Source: Caulobacter sp048541825
GTDB lineage: Bacteria > Pseudomonadota > Alphaproteobacteria > Caulobacterales > Caulobacteraceae
NCBI RefSeq assembly: GCF_048541825.1
Contig: NZ_CP183332.1
Coordinates: 1,674,001-1,738,000, forward strand
Reading direction: 5' to 3'
DNA length: 64,000 nucleotides
Part shown: positions 24,548 to 32,849 of the stretch, in pieces
How the letters are laid out: every line of letters begins with the position of its first letter
Position numbering within the stretch: the stretch's first letter is position 1
Position numbers and translations under genes: made by a program
The notes under the pieces: generated by a model
What the model was told of the DNA's origin: nothing
Database searches by the model: none
The model's input: the letters and a program-made list of their open reading frames with translations, nothing else

Positions 24548-24562
24548 CAAACGTCCGTTCGA
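24548..24562. promoter_or_regulatory. 15-base motif shared with the acyl-CoA synthetase leader
   Basis: CAAACGTCCGTTCGA, 64 bases before the acyl-CoA dehydrogenase start. The exact reverse complement is at 40101-40115, 78 bases before the acyl-CoA synthetase gene. Likely the operator of a common fatty-acid regulator, perhaps TetR family (inference). Confidence 0.6.
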
Positions 24563-24625
24563 CATCTATCGTGTCTCACAGATCAATCGGCCCCTCATCA
24601 AAGAGGCCGAAACCGGGAGCCCGCC

Positions 24626-25840
24626 ATGAACCTCGACTTTTCGCCCGAAGACGTCGCCTTCCGCGACGAAGTCCGCGCCTTCATCGCTGAGAACTATCCG
24701 GCCGGCCTGCGTGAAAAGCAGGAAGAGGGCGAGGAGATGGCCAAGGAAGACTTCCTGGCCTGGCACCGCGTTCTGGCCGACAAGGGCTGGGTCGCCCCGG
24801 CCTGGCCCGAGAAGGTCGGCGGTCCCGGCTGGACCTCGGTTCAGCGCTATATCTGGTCCGAAGAGACCGCCCGCGCCGACTGCGTGCCGATCCTGCCCTT
24901 CGGCATCAACATGGTCGGGCCGGTGATCTACACCTTCGCCACGCCCGAGCAGAAAGAGCGGTTCCTGCCGCAGACCCTGTCGGGCGACATCTGGTGGTGC
25001 CAGGGCTATTCCGAGCCGGGCGCGGGTTCTGACCTCGCCAGCCTCAAGACTAAGGCCGAGCGCTTCACCGGCGACGACGGCAAGGAATACTACCTGGTCA
25101 ATGGCCAGAAGACCTGGACCACCCTGGCCCAGCACGCCGACTGGATCTTCTGCTTGGTCCGCACCAACCCGACCGCCAAGATCCAGGAGGGCATTTCCTT
25201 CCTGCTGATCGACATGAAGTCGCCGGGCGTCACTGTCCGTCCGATCATCACCCTGGGTGGCGAGCACGAGGTCAACGAAGTCTGGCTTGAGAACGTCAAG
25301 GTGCCGGTCGAAAACCGCATCTTTGAAGAGAACAAGGGCTGGACCTGCGCCAAGTTCCTTCTGGCCCACGAACGCTCCGGCATCGCCGGCGTCGCCCGCT
25401 CCAAGCGTGGCATCGAGCGCATCCGCGCCATCGCCTCGACCGAACTTTCGGATGACGGCGAGGCGCTGCTGCAGGACCCGGTGTTCAAGCGCAAGGTCGC
25501 CGAGCTGGAGATCGATCTGACGGCTCTGGAATTCACCGAACTGCGCACCCTGGCGGGCGAAGCGTCCGGCAAGGGCCCTGGTCCTGAGTCCAGCGTTCTG
25601 AAGATCAAGGGCACGGAAATCCAGCAGCGGATCACCGAGCTGGTTCTGGAGGCCGCTGGCCACTATGGCTCGCCGTACTTCCGGGGCTTCCCGAACGACG
25701 GCGACAATGCGCATCCTATCGGTCCGGACTTCAGCCATCGCGCGGCGCCGACCTATTTTAACGTCCGCAAGACCTCGATCTATGGCGGCTCGAACGAGAT
25801 CCAGCGCAATATCATCGCCAAGATGGTGCTGGGCCTCTAG
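24626..25840 (+). CDS. Acyl-CoA dehydrogenase, large-subunit type (PimC-like)
   Basis: 404 residues, FAD flavoprotein of beta-oxidation type. Motifs: WCQGYSEPGAGSDLASLKT (substrate/FAD contact), TWTTLAQHADW, and the C-terminal IYGGSNEIQRNIIAKMVLGL. Followed after a REP-like element by a second, shorter acyl-CoA dehydrogenase; such pairs form heteromers, as with pimeloyl-CoA dehydrogenase PimC/PimD. Electrons would pass to ETF and ETF-QO (gene at 53488). The upstream 15-base motif links it to the acyl-CoA synthetase gene. Substrate chain is inferred, not shown. Confidence 0.88.
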   Translation: MNLDFSPEDVAFRDEVRAFIAENYPAGLREKQEEGEEMAKEDFLAWHRVLADKGWVAPAWPEKVGGPGWTSVQRYIWSEETARADCVPILPFGINMVGPVIYTFATPEQKERFLPQTLSGDIWWCQGYSEPGAGSDLASLKTKAERFTGDDGKEYYLVNGQKTWTTLAQHADWIFCLVRTNPTAKIQEGISFLLIDMKSPGVTVRPIITLGGEHEVNEVWLENVKVPVENRIFEENKGWTCAKFLLAHERSGIAGVARSKRGIERIRAIASTELSDDGEALLQDPVFKRKVAELEIDLTALEFTELRTLAGEASGKGPGPESSVLKIKGTEIQQRITELVLEAAGHYGSPYFRGFPNDGDNAHPIGPDFSHRAAPTYFNVRKTSIYGGSNEIQRNIIAKMVLGL

Positions 25841-25844
25841 CAAC

Positions 25845-25950
25845 TGTCATCCCGGGCGCGCCGAATGCGCGTCCGGGACCGCCCAATTCACAAACCTTGC
25901 AGGTCCCGGTTCTTCCACTCGCCTCCGCGGGTGTGCTGGCCGGGATGACA
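25845..25950. repeat. REP-like palindrome with GTCATCCCGG ends, second copy
   Basis: TGTCATCCCGG (25845-25855) and CCGGGATGACA (25940-25950), same ends as the element at 782-881; inner arms GGGACC/GGTCCC also pair. It lies within the presumed acyl-CoA dehydrogenase operon, where its fold could set unequal expression of the two subunits. Confidence 0.78.
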
Positions 25951-25975
25951 AAGAAAAACGACGGGAAACCCTGGG

Positions 25976-27121
25976 ATGGATTTCAACTTCACCGAAGAGC
26001 AGTCGATGGTTCGCGACACGGTCGCGAGCTTCCTGCAGGACAACTACGATTTCGACACACGCCGCAAGACCATCGCTTCCGAGAGCGGTTGGCGCGCCGA
26101 CCACTGGAAGGCCTTTGCCGAAGAGCTCGGCATTCTGGGCGCAGCGTTCAGTGAAGACCTGGGCGGTCTGGGCGGCGGCGCCATCGACAACATGATCATC
26201 ATGGAAGAGTTCGGCAAAGCGCTGGTCATTGAGCCCTATCTCGGCTCGGTGGTGATCGGCGGCGGCTTCATGAAGCACTCGGGCTACGCCCACGCAGCCT
26301 CGGTCATCGAGGGCATCGTCGGCGGCACGACCACCATCGCCTTCGCCTATGCCGAACCCCAGGGGCGCTACACCTGGCGTGACCTGAAGACGACCGCCAA
26401 GAAGGACGGCTCGGGCTATGTCCTGAACGGCCACAAGGCCGTCGTGGTCGGCGCGCCGTTCGCCAGCCACCTGATCGTCACGGCCCGTACGGGCGGCGCC
26501 CAGCGCGACGCCGGCGGCGTGTCGGTATTCCTGGTCGACAAGAGCCTGCCGGGCATCGTCACCCGCGACTATCCCACCGTGGATGGCGGCCGCGCCTCGG
26601 AAGTCTATTTCGAGAACGTGTCGATCCCGGCCGACGCCCTGATCGGCGCCGAGGGCGAGGGCCTGCCGCTGGTCGACAAGATCATGGACGAGGCAACCGC
26701 CGCCGTCGGCGCCGAGGCTGTCGGCGTGCTGCGCAAGATGCATGAGAACACGCTCGACTACGCCAAGCAGCGCAAGCAGTTCGGCACCGCCATCGCCAAC
26801 TTCCAGGTCCTGCAGCACCGCATGGTCGACATGTTCATCAATGTCGAGCAGGCCGTGTCGATGACCTACATGGCCACCATCAAGATCGATGAAGACGCTG
26901 AAACCCGCGCCAAGGCCGTGTCGTCGATGAAGGTCCAGATTGGCCGCGCCTGCAAGTTCGTGGGCCAGAACGCCATCCAGATCCACGGCGGCATGGGCAT
27001 GACCGACGAACTGGCCATCGGTCACTATTTCAAGCGCGCCTCGATCATCGAGGGCCTGTTCGGCTCGGTGGATCACCACCTCAAGCGCTACGAAACTCTG
27101 TCGTTCAACGCTGCCGCCTAG
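25976..27121 (+). CDS. Acyl-CoA dehydrogenase, small-subunit type (PimD-like)
   Basis: 381 residues. N-terminal MDFNFTEEQSMVRDTVASFL and the helix QLHG-type block QIHGGMGMTDELAIGHYFKR near the C-terminus are typical. It lacks the EPGAGSDL loop seen in the preceding gene, having AEPQGRYTWRDLKT there, as expected for the partner subunit of a heteromeric enzyme. Followed by a rho-independent terminator. Confidence 0.87.
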   Translation: MDFNFTEEQSMVRDTVASFLQDNYDFDTRRKTIASESGWRADHWKAFAEELGILGAAFSEDLGGLGGGAIDNMIIMEEFGKALVIEPYLGSVVIGGGFMKHSGYAHAASVIEGIVGGTTTIAFAYAEPQGRYTWRDLKTTAKKDGSGYVLNGHKAVVVGAPFASHLIVTARTGGAQRDAGGVSVFLVDKSLPGIVTRDYPTVDGGRASEVYFENVSIPADALIGAEGEGLPLVDKIMDEATAAVGAEAVGVLRKMHENTLDYAKQRKQFGTAIANFQVLQHRMVDMFINVEQAVSMTYMATIKIDEDAETRAKAVSSMKVQIGRACKFVGQNAIQIHGGMGMTDELAIGHYFKRASIIEGLFGSVDHHLKRYETLSFNAAA

Positions 27122-27168
27122 CGTTTTGGGCGGTGACGCCCACGGAATAACGACCTGAAATCCGGAAA

Positions 27169-27206
27169 GCCGCCTGCGTCACGCCGACGCGGGCGGTTTT
27201 TCTTTG
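27169..27206 (+). terminator. Terminator of the acyl-CoA dehydrogenase pair
   Basis: Stem 27169-27180 with 27186-27197 (two G-U pairs), five-base loop, then TTTTTCTTT. Confidence 0.85.
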
Positions 27207-27322
27207 CGCGGTCGCAGTTTCCGGCGTCGAGGCCAGGCGCTCGGCGCTCAGGATGCGCAGGCGGACACGCGCCAGCGAGGAAGCCAGGCCGTGCGGGGCG
27301 TGTGCGCCGCTGAGGTAAAAAA
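27207..27322. other. Gap between terminator and small-ORF region
   Basis: I see no gene here. The sequence up to 27310 is GC-rich; an AT-rich patch begins at 27311 (TGAGGTAAAAAAATG), which could serve as ribosome binding site for a tiny frame. Confidence 0.3.
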
Positions 27323-27394
27323 ATGACCGTATACGGAGTTAAACCGCGACCGGCGCCGGCATCGAAAAACGGCATGTTCCGTGCCCTGATATGA
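27323..27394 (+). CDS. Candidate 23-residue ORF
   Basis: ATG with GAGG seven bases upstream; reads MTVYGVKPRPAPASKNGMFR and ends three residues later. Good ribosome binding site but very short, and no homologue recalled. Weak. Confidence 0.22.
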   Translation: MTVYGVKPRPAPASKNGMFRALI

Positions 27395-27494
27395 TCAGTT
27401 TACGGATTAAAGCCGCTTGCGATTCGCCCGGTTTGGCGCATGCTTTCCCTCGACGCGCTGACGACTAAGAGGGGACAGCCCCTGTAAGCCGCGC

Positions 27495-27529
27495 GCGTCT
27501 CCTGGTCCAACGGCCTGTCTGGGAGACGC
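27495..27529 (+). promoter_or_regulatory. Hairpin covering the ribosome binding site of the 38-residue ORF
   Basis: GCGTCTCC (27495-27502) pairs perfectly with GGAGACGC (27522-27529). The GGGAG at 27521-27525, eight bases before the ATG at 27534, lies in the right arm. A smaller GGGG/CCCC hairpin lies just upstream at 27473-27484. Could act as a translation switch. Confidence 0.45.
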
Positions 27530-27533
27530 CGCC

Positions 27534-27650
27534 ATGAATGTATCGAAGATGAACCACGCGATGATGTCCTTCGCCCTGCTGGGCGGGATGCTGGTCGGTG
27601 GAAGGTCCAGTTCGACGCCCAAGCCACCCAAGCCCGCGAAGGGTAAATAG
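27534..27650 (+). CDS. Small ORF, 38 residues, Lys/Pro tail
   Basis: Begins MNVSKMNHAMMSFALLGG and ends PKPPKPAKGK: a short hydrophobic stretch rich in Met and Gly, then a basic proline tail. A GGGAG ribosome binding site sits eight bases upstream and a perfect terminator follows at 27670, so the unit has promoter-to-terminator layout. Too short to place in a family. May be a small membrane peptide. Confidence 0.5.
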   Translation: MNVSKMNHAMMSFALLGGMLVGGRSSSTPKPPKPAKGK

Positions 27651-27669
27651 GCTCAGGCGCAGCGTAGAG

Positions 27670-27700
27670 GGGGCGATCCGTAAACGCGGATCGCCCCTTT
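27670..27700. terminator. Bidirectional terminator
   Basis: Perfect 11-base-pair stem GGGGCGATCCG (27670-27680) with CGGATCGCCCC (27687-27697), then TTT. It lies between the small ORF and the convergent secreted-protein gene. Confidence 0.75.
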
Positions 27701-27705
27701 GCGCA

Positions 27706-28005
27706 TCAGGGCTTGGCGGCCGTGTTGCAGTCTGCGATGCCGGCTTCGTCCAGGGCCTTGTCGCGATAGGTGAACGAGACGACCGCGCCGAGCTCGGCGG
27801 CGACCTTGCGGCAGGTGCGGGCGATCGGCATGGATTTCACTTGCGGCGCGGCGCAGACATCGCCGTCGCAGCGCCAGATGGCCCCGTCCTGAATCAGGCT
27901 GGGAACCTTGGCCGGAGCCTTGAGCTTCAGTACCGCGCCTTCAGCGGCGAAAGCGCCGGTCGACAGGGCGGACGCCGCGACAAGCGCGGTGAGAAAAATA
28001 CGCAT
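27706..28005 (-). CDS. Small periplasmic protein (resembles the CC_3452 family)
   Basis: 99 residues; signal peptide ending AFA, mature part with two Cys pairs: IWRCDGDVCAAP and TCRKVAAELG ... IADCN. The pattern of a W-x-C-x-G-D-x-C near the middle and a late C recalls a small Caulobacterales family named after CC_3452 (from memory). Function unknown. Confidence 0.75.
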   Translation of the reverse strand: MRIFLTALVAASALSTGAFAAEGAVLKLKAPAKVPSLIQDGAIWRCDGDVCAAPQVKSMPIARTCRKVAAELGAVVSFTYRDKALDEAGIADCNTAAKP

Positions 28006-28072
28006 GATTGTTCCTTTATCCCTCGGCCGCCGGGGAGGTCGGCCAAGGCTGGAAATGCGTTGCGTTTCGAAA

Positions 28073-28681
28073 CTAAGTCAACAGCCGAACGCTTGTTTGA
28101 GGGCCGCTTTGATAGAATTCAGCGTCCCATGACAAAAGCTCAGGCACGACATCCTCTGCCTTGTCTACCGAGCGCCAGCACTCGCTGAGGGCGGGCGGAG
28201 TCAGACCTTCGTCGATGGTGTGCTGCAGCAGGGCGAACAGCGGGTCCCAGAAGCCGCGCGGATTGTGAAAGACGATGGGCTTCTGATGCAGGTCCAGCCG
28301 ACGCCAGGAGAGCAACTCGATGATCTCTTCCAGCGTGCCAATGCCGCCGGGCAGGACGACGAAGGCGTCGGCCTGTTCAAACATCAGCATTTTTCGCTCA
28401 TGCATGTTGTCGACGACAAGGGTCTCGACGTCATCGAACGGCTGCTCGCGGCCGGTCAGGAACTTCGGGATAATCCCCAGCACGCGCCCTCCGGCGGCGT
28501 GGGCGCCGCGCGCCGTCGCGCCCATCAGGCCGACACCGCCGCCGCCATAGATCAGCTTCAGACCGGCCCGGGCGAAGCTGGCCCCGATCTGGCCAGCGGC
28601 CGCGATGAAGGCGGGGTCGGCGTCATTGGAGGAACCGCAATAGACGCAGACGGAGTCCAGGCGCCTAGACTCATCGGGCAT
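28073..28681 (-). CDS. LOG family protein (cytokinin riboside 5'-monophosphate phosphoribohydrolase type)
   Basis: About 202 residues, Rossmann fold, TIGR00730 family. Signature PGGIGTLEEIIELLSWRRLD with catalytic Arg/Glu, preceded by GGGGVGLMGATARGA and NMHERKMLMF. LOG enzymes cleave nucleoside monophosphates to base and ribose phosphate. The ATG at 28681 gives the family's usual N-terminus (SVCVYCGSSNDADP close to the start). Confidence 0.9.
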   Translation of the reverse strand: MPDESRRLDSVCVYCGSSNDADPAFIAAAGQIGASFARAGLKLIYGGGGVGLMGATARGAHAAGGRVLGIIPKFLTGREQPFDDVETLVVDNMHERKMLMFEQADAFVVLPGGIGTLEEIIELLSWRRLDLHQKPIVFHNPRGFWDPLFALLQHTIDEGLTPPALSECWRSVDKAEDVVPELLSWDAEFYQSGPQTSVRLLT

Positions 28682-28774
28682 CGTCGTCCACTCCAGCAAA
28701 AGAAAGGGCGCGCCGCAGCGGCGCGCCACCTATGTAGAAGCCGGCGCGGTTCGTTGCGTCGACATGAGCTTTGC

Positions 28775-29617
28775 ATGATCAGGATTCGCACCGCCCGTTT
28801 CAAGCCGATGCTCGCCCGAGGCGGCGTGATTTGGCTTCTGGCCGGCGCAAGTGTGGCGCTGGCGGCCTGCGACAGTGGCCGGCAGGACGACTGGCGCCCC
28901 AAGGCCGCGCCCGCCTCGACCCAGGCTGACGCCTCTGAAGCCGGCTATGTCGCGCCGCCGCACGTCAAGCAGGCCTTTAAGGGACCCGTAGGTCTGATGC
29001 TGAAGGGTGAAGGCGTGCCCGATGGCAGCGTGCGATTGGGCGCGCCGACCGGCGAGGTGCTGCTGGGCCAGATCGACTCGCTCGGACAATGGAGCCTGAC
29101 CGTCCCGCCCAGCGATCGTGTTCGCCTCTATGGCCTGTCGATGACCCGCGGCGGTCGCACGGTTCAGGCCGAGGGCTATGTCATGGTCACGCCTGACGGC
29201 GAGGTCGCCCTGCTGAGGGCCGGATCTGGCGCCTGGCGCCTGGCGCCCAGCTCGTCCTCGCCCACCATCCTGGCGGTCGATGTCGATCCGGAGGGTGGGG
29301 CGGTGATCTCGGGCATGGCCACGCCGGGCGCAGGGCTTGGTGTACGGGTCGACAGGACGCCGCGCGCCGTGGGGCAGGCCGCAGAGGACGGGCGATTTTC
29401 TCTGTCGCTCAGCGAAACGCTCGGGTTCGGCGCGCATGATGTTCAGGTCAGTGGCGAGGGGGGGGAGCAAAGGATCAGGGTCGTGGTTTCGCCCGCTGGG
29501 CCGCTTGTTGATGGACCGGTTCGCGCCCGGCGGGTCGACACAGGGTGGCGCGTTGACTGGGTGACGCCGGGCGGAGGCGTGCAAACCACCCTGATCATCC
29601 AGGCCTCAGGCTCATGA
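28775..29617 (+). CDS. Hypothetical lipoprotein
   Basis: About 280 residues with a lipobox LAAC near residue 32. The mature part seems built of two or three beta-sandwich repeats (for example GVPDGSVRLGAPTGEVLLGQIDSLGQWSL and SGMATPGAGLGVRVDRT), like carboxypeptidase-regulatory or Ig-like modules. Its stop overlaps the start of the ABC exporter (ATGA), so the two genes are coupled and the lipoprotein may be an accessory of the exporter. Confidence 0.75.
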   Translation: MIRIRTARFKPMLARGGVIWLLAGASVALAACDSGRQDDWRPKAAPASTQADASEAGYVAPPHVKQAFKGPVGLMLKGEGVPDGSVRLGAPTGEVLLGQIDSLGQWSLTVPPSDRVRLYGLSMTRGGRTVQAEGYVMVTPDGEVALLRAGSGAWRLAPSSSSPTILAVDVDPEGGAVISGMATPGAGLGVRVDRTPRAVGQAAEDGRFSLSLSETLGFGAHDVQVSGEGGEQRIRVVVSPAGPLVDGPVRARRVDTGWRVDWVTPGGGVQTTLIIQASGS

Positions 29618-31473
29618 GGGGGTTCGGCTCGGCGCCGTCAGCACGCCAGGCGGTAACGGGTGCGATCGCGCCGCCTGCGGTCCGTGTTCGCTTCTGGAGC
29701 GCGATGGGCGATCTTTTTCGGCTGGTGCTGCGGTCCAAAGCGCCTGGGCTTCGCTGGCGGGTCTCACTGGCCCTGGTCTTCACCCTGATCGGCAAGGCCC
29801 TGGGCGTTCTGGCCCCCCTGCTGCTGGGCGCGGCAGTCAACCGACTGGCGGCAGGGCAGGATGTTGCGACGAGCGCCACCTGGACCTTCGCAGGTCTCGC
29901 GGCAGGATGGGCCCTGGTGCGCTTCATCTCGGCGGCGGCGCCGCAGGCGCGGGACGCGGTGTTCACGCCCGTGGCCCAGGCGGCCCAGAATCAGGCGGCG
30001 GTGGAGACCTTCGCCCACGCCCTCTCGCTGTCGATCGACTTCCATCAGTCCAAGCGCACGGGATCGCTGTCGCGGGTGATCGACCGGGGCGCGCGGTCCA
30101 TGGATTTCCTGCTGCGCAGCCTGGTCTTCAACCTGGGCCCTACCGCTATTGAACTGCTGATGGCCGCTGCGGTGCTGGCCAAGGCCTATGACTGGCGGTT
30201 CGCGGTCATCGCCCTGCTGACGGTCGGCGTCTACGGCTACACCACGTTTGCCATCTCGGACTGGCGCATCGGTCATCGCCGCGCGCTGAACGAGGCCGAC
30301 GCTGAGGCCGCCGGACGGGCGGTGGACTCGCTGATCAACTACGAGACCGTAAAATCCTTTGGCGGCGAGGACCGTGCGGTCGGGAGCTACAAGAGCGCGC
30401 TCGACACCTATGGCGACGCCCAGGTCAAGTCGACCAACTCGCTGACCGTGCTCAACACCGTCCAGGCGGCGGTGATGAGCCTTGGTCTGGGCGCCATGGC
30501 CGTGCTGGCGGGAACCGAAGCCTTGGCAGGGCGCATAGGACCTGGCGACGTCACCGCCGCCGTGCTGATCCTGATCAATCTTTACGCACCGCTCAACATC
30601 CTGGGCTTCGCCTATCGCGAGATCCGGCAGTCCTTCATCGACATGGAGGCCATGCTCGATCTGCGCCGTCAAAGCGCCGACGTGGCCGATGCGCCAGACG
30701 CCATCGACCTGCCGCCCTGCGCCGATCAGCGCGGCGGCGCCGTGGTGTTCGAGGCCGTATCGTTCCGCCACGGCGCGCGGTCAGAGGGGCTGAAGGATGT
30801 CAGCTTCTCGATACCGCCGGGCACTACGGTCGCGATCGTAGGGCCGTCGGGCGCGGGAAAGACGACGCTGGTTCGCCTGGCCCTGCGGATGATCGATCCG
30901 CAGGCTGGGAAGATCACCCTTGATGGCTGTGACTTGCGGCATCTGCGTCAGGCGTCCCTGCGCCGCGCGATTGCCCTGGTGCCGCAGGATGTCGCCCTCT
31001 TCAACGACACTGTGCTCAGCAATATCGGCTTCGCGCGGCCAGAAGCGACCGAGGCCGAGATCTGGGCCGCCGCCGAAGCCGCCGAGCTGGGGGAGTTCAT
31101 CCGCAACCTGCCTGAAGGCATGGCCACCAAGGTCGGCGAGCGCGGCCTGAAGCTGTCCGGCGGCGAGCGCCAGCGGGTCGGCATCGCCCGGGCGCTGCTG
31201 GCCCAGCCGCGGGTGTTGATCCTCGACGAAGCGACCAGCGCCCTGGACAGCCGCACCGAGGCGGCCATCCAGGAGACCTTGCGCAAGGCCAGGGCGGGCC
31301 GAACCACACTGGTGGTGGCCCATCGCCTCTCGACCATTGCCGACGCCGACGAGATCGTCGTCCTGCGTCGCGGCAAGATCGTCGAGCGCGGCGCTCATGC
31401 TGTTCTGCTGGAAGCCGGTGGCGAATACGCGGCGCTCTGGCGGCGCCAGACGCGCGTGAAGCCGGCGGTCTGA
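29614..31473 (+). CDS. ABC exporter, Atm1/HMT1-type half transporter
   Basis: 619 residues: six membrane helices (about 45-330) fused to a nucleotide-binding domain (about 370-610). Walker A GPSGAGKTT, Q-loop in ALVPQDVALFNDT, signature LSGGERQRVGIARALL, Walker B VLILDEATSALD, H-loop VAHRLSTI. ABCB7/Atm1-type proteins export glutathione-linked metal or sulfur species. Works as a homodimer in the inner membrane. The GATG start overlaps the lipoprotein stop. Confidence 0.9.
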   Translation: MRGFGSAPSARQAVTGAIAPPAVRVRFWSAMGDLFRLVLRSKAPGLRWRVSLALVFTLIGKALGVLAPLLLGAAVNRLAAGQDVATSATWTFAGLAAGWALVRFISAAAPQARDAVFTPVAQAAQNQAAVETFAHALSLSIDFHQSKRTGSLSRVIDRGARSMDFLLRSLVFNLGPTAIELLMAAAVLAKAYDWRFAVIALLTVGVYGYTTFAISDWRIGHRRALNEADAEAAGRAVDSLINYETVKSFGGEDRAVGSYKSALDTYGDAQVKSTNSLTVLNTVQAAVMSLGLGAMAVLAGTEALAGRIGPGDVTAAVLILINLYAPLNILGFAYREIRQSFIDMEAMLDLRRQSADVADAPDAIDLPPCADQRGGAVVFEAVSFRHGARSEGLKDVSFSIPPGTTVAIVGPSGAGKTTLVRLALRMIDPQAGKITLDGCDLRHLRQASLRRAIALVPQDVALFNDTVLSNIGFARPEATEAEIWAAAEAAELGEFIRNLPEGMATKVGERGLKLSGGERQRVGIARALLAQPRVLILDEATSALDSRTEAAIQETLRKARAGRTTLVVAHRLSTIADADEIVVLRRGKIVERGAHAVLLEAGGEYAALWRRQTRVKPAV

Positions 31474-31535
31474 CCGCCCTTCGCGTCGTGGCGTCGAGGG
31501 GCTATATGCATCGCACACAGTCTGGGAGTTTCGCC

Positions 31536-31973
31536 TTGCGCTATCTGCACACCATGATCCGCGTCCGCGACCTGGATGCCTCGCTGCGGTTCTATTGCGA
31601 AGGCCTGGGCCTGACCGAAATGTACCGGATGGACAACGAAAAGGGCCGCTTCACCCTGGTGTTTCTGGCCGCGCCGGAAGACGTCGAGCTGGCCAAGGCG
31701 CGCCAGGCGCCGCTGGTCGAGCTGACTTATAACTGGGATCCCGAGGACTATGACGGCGGCCGCAACTTCGGTCACCTGGCCTACCGGGTCGATGACATCT
31801 ACGAGACGTGCCAGCGCCTGGTGGACATGGGCGTGACCATCAACCGGCCGCCGCGCGACGGCCACATGGCCTTCGTGCGCTCGCCGGACAATATCTCGGT
31901 CGAATTGCTGCAGGACGGCAGTCTGCCGGCCGCAGAGCCGTGGGCGTCCATGCCCAATATTGGGGCCTGGTAG
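31536..31973 (+). CDS. gloA: Lactoylglutathione lyase (glyoxalase I)
   Basis: About 145 residues. Canonical start RYLHTMIRVRDLDASLRFYCEGLGL; metal ligands are visible as His (LHTM), Glu (LVELTYNW), His (NFGHLAYRV) and Glu (ISVELLQDG). Converts the methylglyoxal-glutathione adduct to lactoylglutathione. I chose the TTG at 31536, which has GGGAG seven bases upstream and gives the family N-terminus; an ATG at 31506 would add ten residues. Confidence 0.92.
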   Translation: MRYLHTMIRVRDLDASLRFYCEGLGLTEMYRMDNEKGRFTLVFLAAPEDVELAKARQAPLVELTYNWDPEDYDGGRNFGHLAYRVDDIYETCQRLVDMGVTINRPPRDGHMAFVRSPDNISVELLQDGSLPAAEPWASMPNIGAW

Positions 31974-31979
31974 ATCAGG

Positions 31980-32384
31980 TCAGGGGCGGGCCGAGGCCAG
32001 CTCTTCAAGTCGGCGGCGGGGATGATCGGCGATAGCCGCCCAGACCAGCTGCTCCAGGCGCAGGCGATAGGCGGCGTCATAGCCGGCCGTGAAGGGCGAC
32101 TGGGCGCTGCCGGGCGGATCAGCCGCAAGGGCCCGCGCCAGCTGTTTCCGGGCCAGCACGGCTTCGCGGTTGATGGGGGGTTCCATGCGCTCCATCGCGA
32201 CCCAGCTATCCAGCTCGATTGTCGCCTTGACGGCGGTCTGAATCAGGGCGGGCAGGGCGTTGATGTCCTGGCGCACCTCGATCTGCATGGCCGGGACGAC
32301 GGTCTTGCTATCCGTGACCTTGAAATGGAGCGTGGCCACAACGCGCTGCAGGGTCGCGGGCCAATGGTCGTCGGCAGTGATCAT
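31980..32384 (-). CDS. Hypothetical protein, 134 residues
   Basis: Soluble and probably helical, with conserved-looking blocks (IELDSWVAMERMEPPINREAV ... RLRLEQLVWAAIADHPRRRLEELA). No signal peptide, no family recognised. Convergent with gloA, six bases between stops. No strong ribosome binding site at the ATG. Confidence 0.6.
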   Translation of the reverse strand: MITADDHWPATLQRVVATLHFKVTDSKTVVPAMQIEVRQDINALPALIQTAVKATIELDSWVAMERMEPPINREAVLARKQLARALAADPPGSAQSPFTAGYDAAYRLRLEQLVWAAIADHPRRRLEELASARP

Positions 32385-32617
32385 GGTTGAGCCATAGCGC
32401 CGACGACAGCGTCGGTGAAAGGTCGCGTAGCGCGGTTCGTCCAGTCATGGAACCCGGCTGCGATCAAGTGCGACGGCGCGACCCTCAAATTGGGGAATTC
32501 TTCCGCGTCTACGCCAGCTCAAGTCAGCGTCAACCGCGCGAACCGAGGGTCTGAAAGGCTAGGGGAGGGAGAAAGCGCGACCTTCGCCGAAGCGAAGGCC
32601 GCTGCTCAAGCCGGAGG

Positions 32618-32692
32618 TGGCTCCGCGGGTAGGATTCGAACCTACGACCAGCCGGTTAACAGCCGGCTGCTCTACCACTGAGCTACCGCGGA
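32618..32692 (-). tRNA. tRNA-Asn (GTT)
   Basis: Full cloverleaf on the minus strand: acceptor TCCGCGG/CCGCGGA, D-arm GCTC/GAGC, anticodon loop CTGTTAA (anticodon GTT), T-loop TTCGAAT, and an encoded CCA. 75 bases. No integrase or repeat beside it. A TTGCGC hexamer and GGCTATC block 30-50 bases upstream could be its promoter. Confidence 0.97.
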
Positions 32693-32756
32693 ACAGGTCG
32701 CCTCAGGAAGAGGCCGGGTGATAGCCGCCTCATTGACTCGGCGCAAGCGCCTTCGA

Positions 32757-32789
32757 ACAAAAAAACAGCCCGGCTTGTGACCGGGCTGT
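32757..32789 (-). terminator. Minus-strand terminator without an annotated gene
   Basis: On the minus strand ACAGCCCGG, seven bases, CCGGGCTGT, then seven T: a textbook rho-independent terminator. No coding gene on the minus strand ends here; the next plus-strand gene starts at 32986. Confidence 0.8.
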
Positions 32790-32845
32790 GGAAAGTCAGT
32801 GATGGTGGGGTGTCTTCAATGAAGACACCTGAAACCTGCACCTTT
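32757..32845 (-). ncRNA. Candidate small RNA, about 90 bases
   Basis: Inferred transcript ending at the terminator at 32757-32789. Its 5' half contains a perfect 10+1+10 inverted repeat (32809-32829; GGTGTCTTCA / TGAAGACACC), giving two stable stem-loops in a row. A perfect CtrA box lies just upstream at 32850-32864. The 5' end is not known. Alternatively the palindrome is a protein-binding site for the plus-strand operon. Confidence 0.45.
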
Positions 32846-32849
32846 ATGG

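Noticed and set aside
32618..32692. tRNA-Asn as a possible integration site
   Set aside because: No integrase gene, no duplicated 3' end of the tRNA and no change in gene style nearby.
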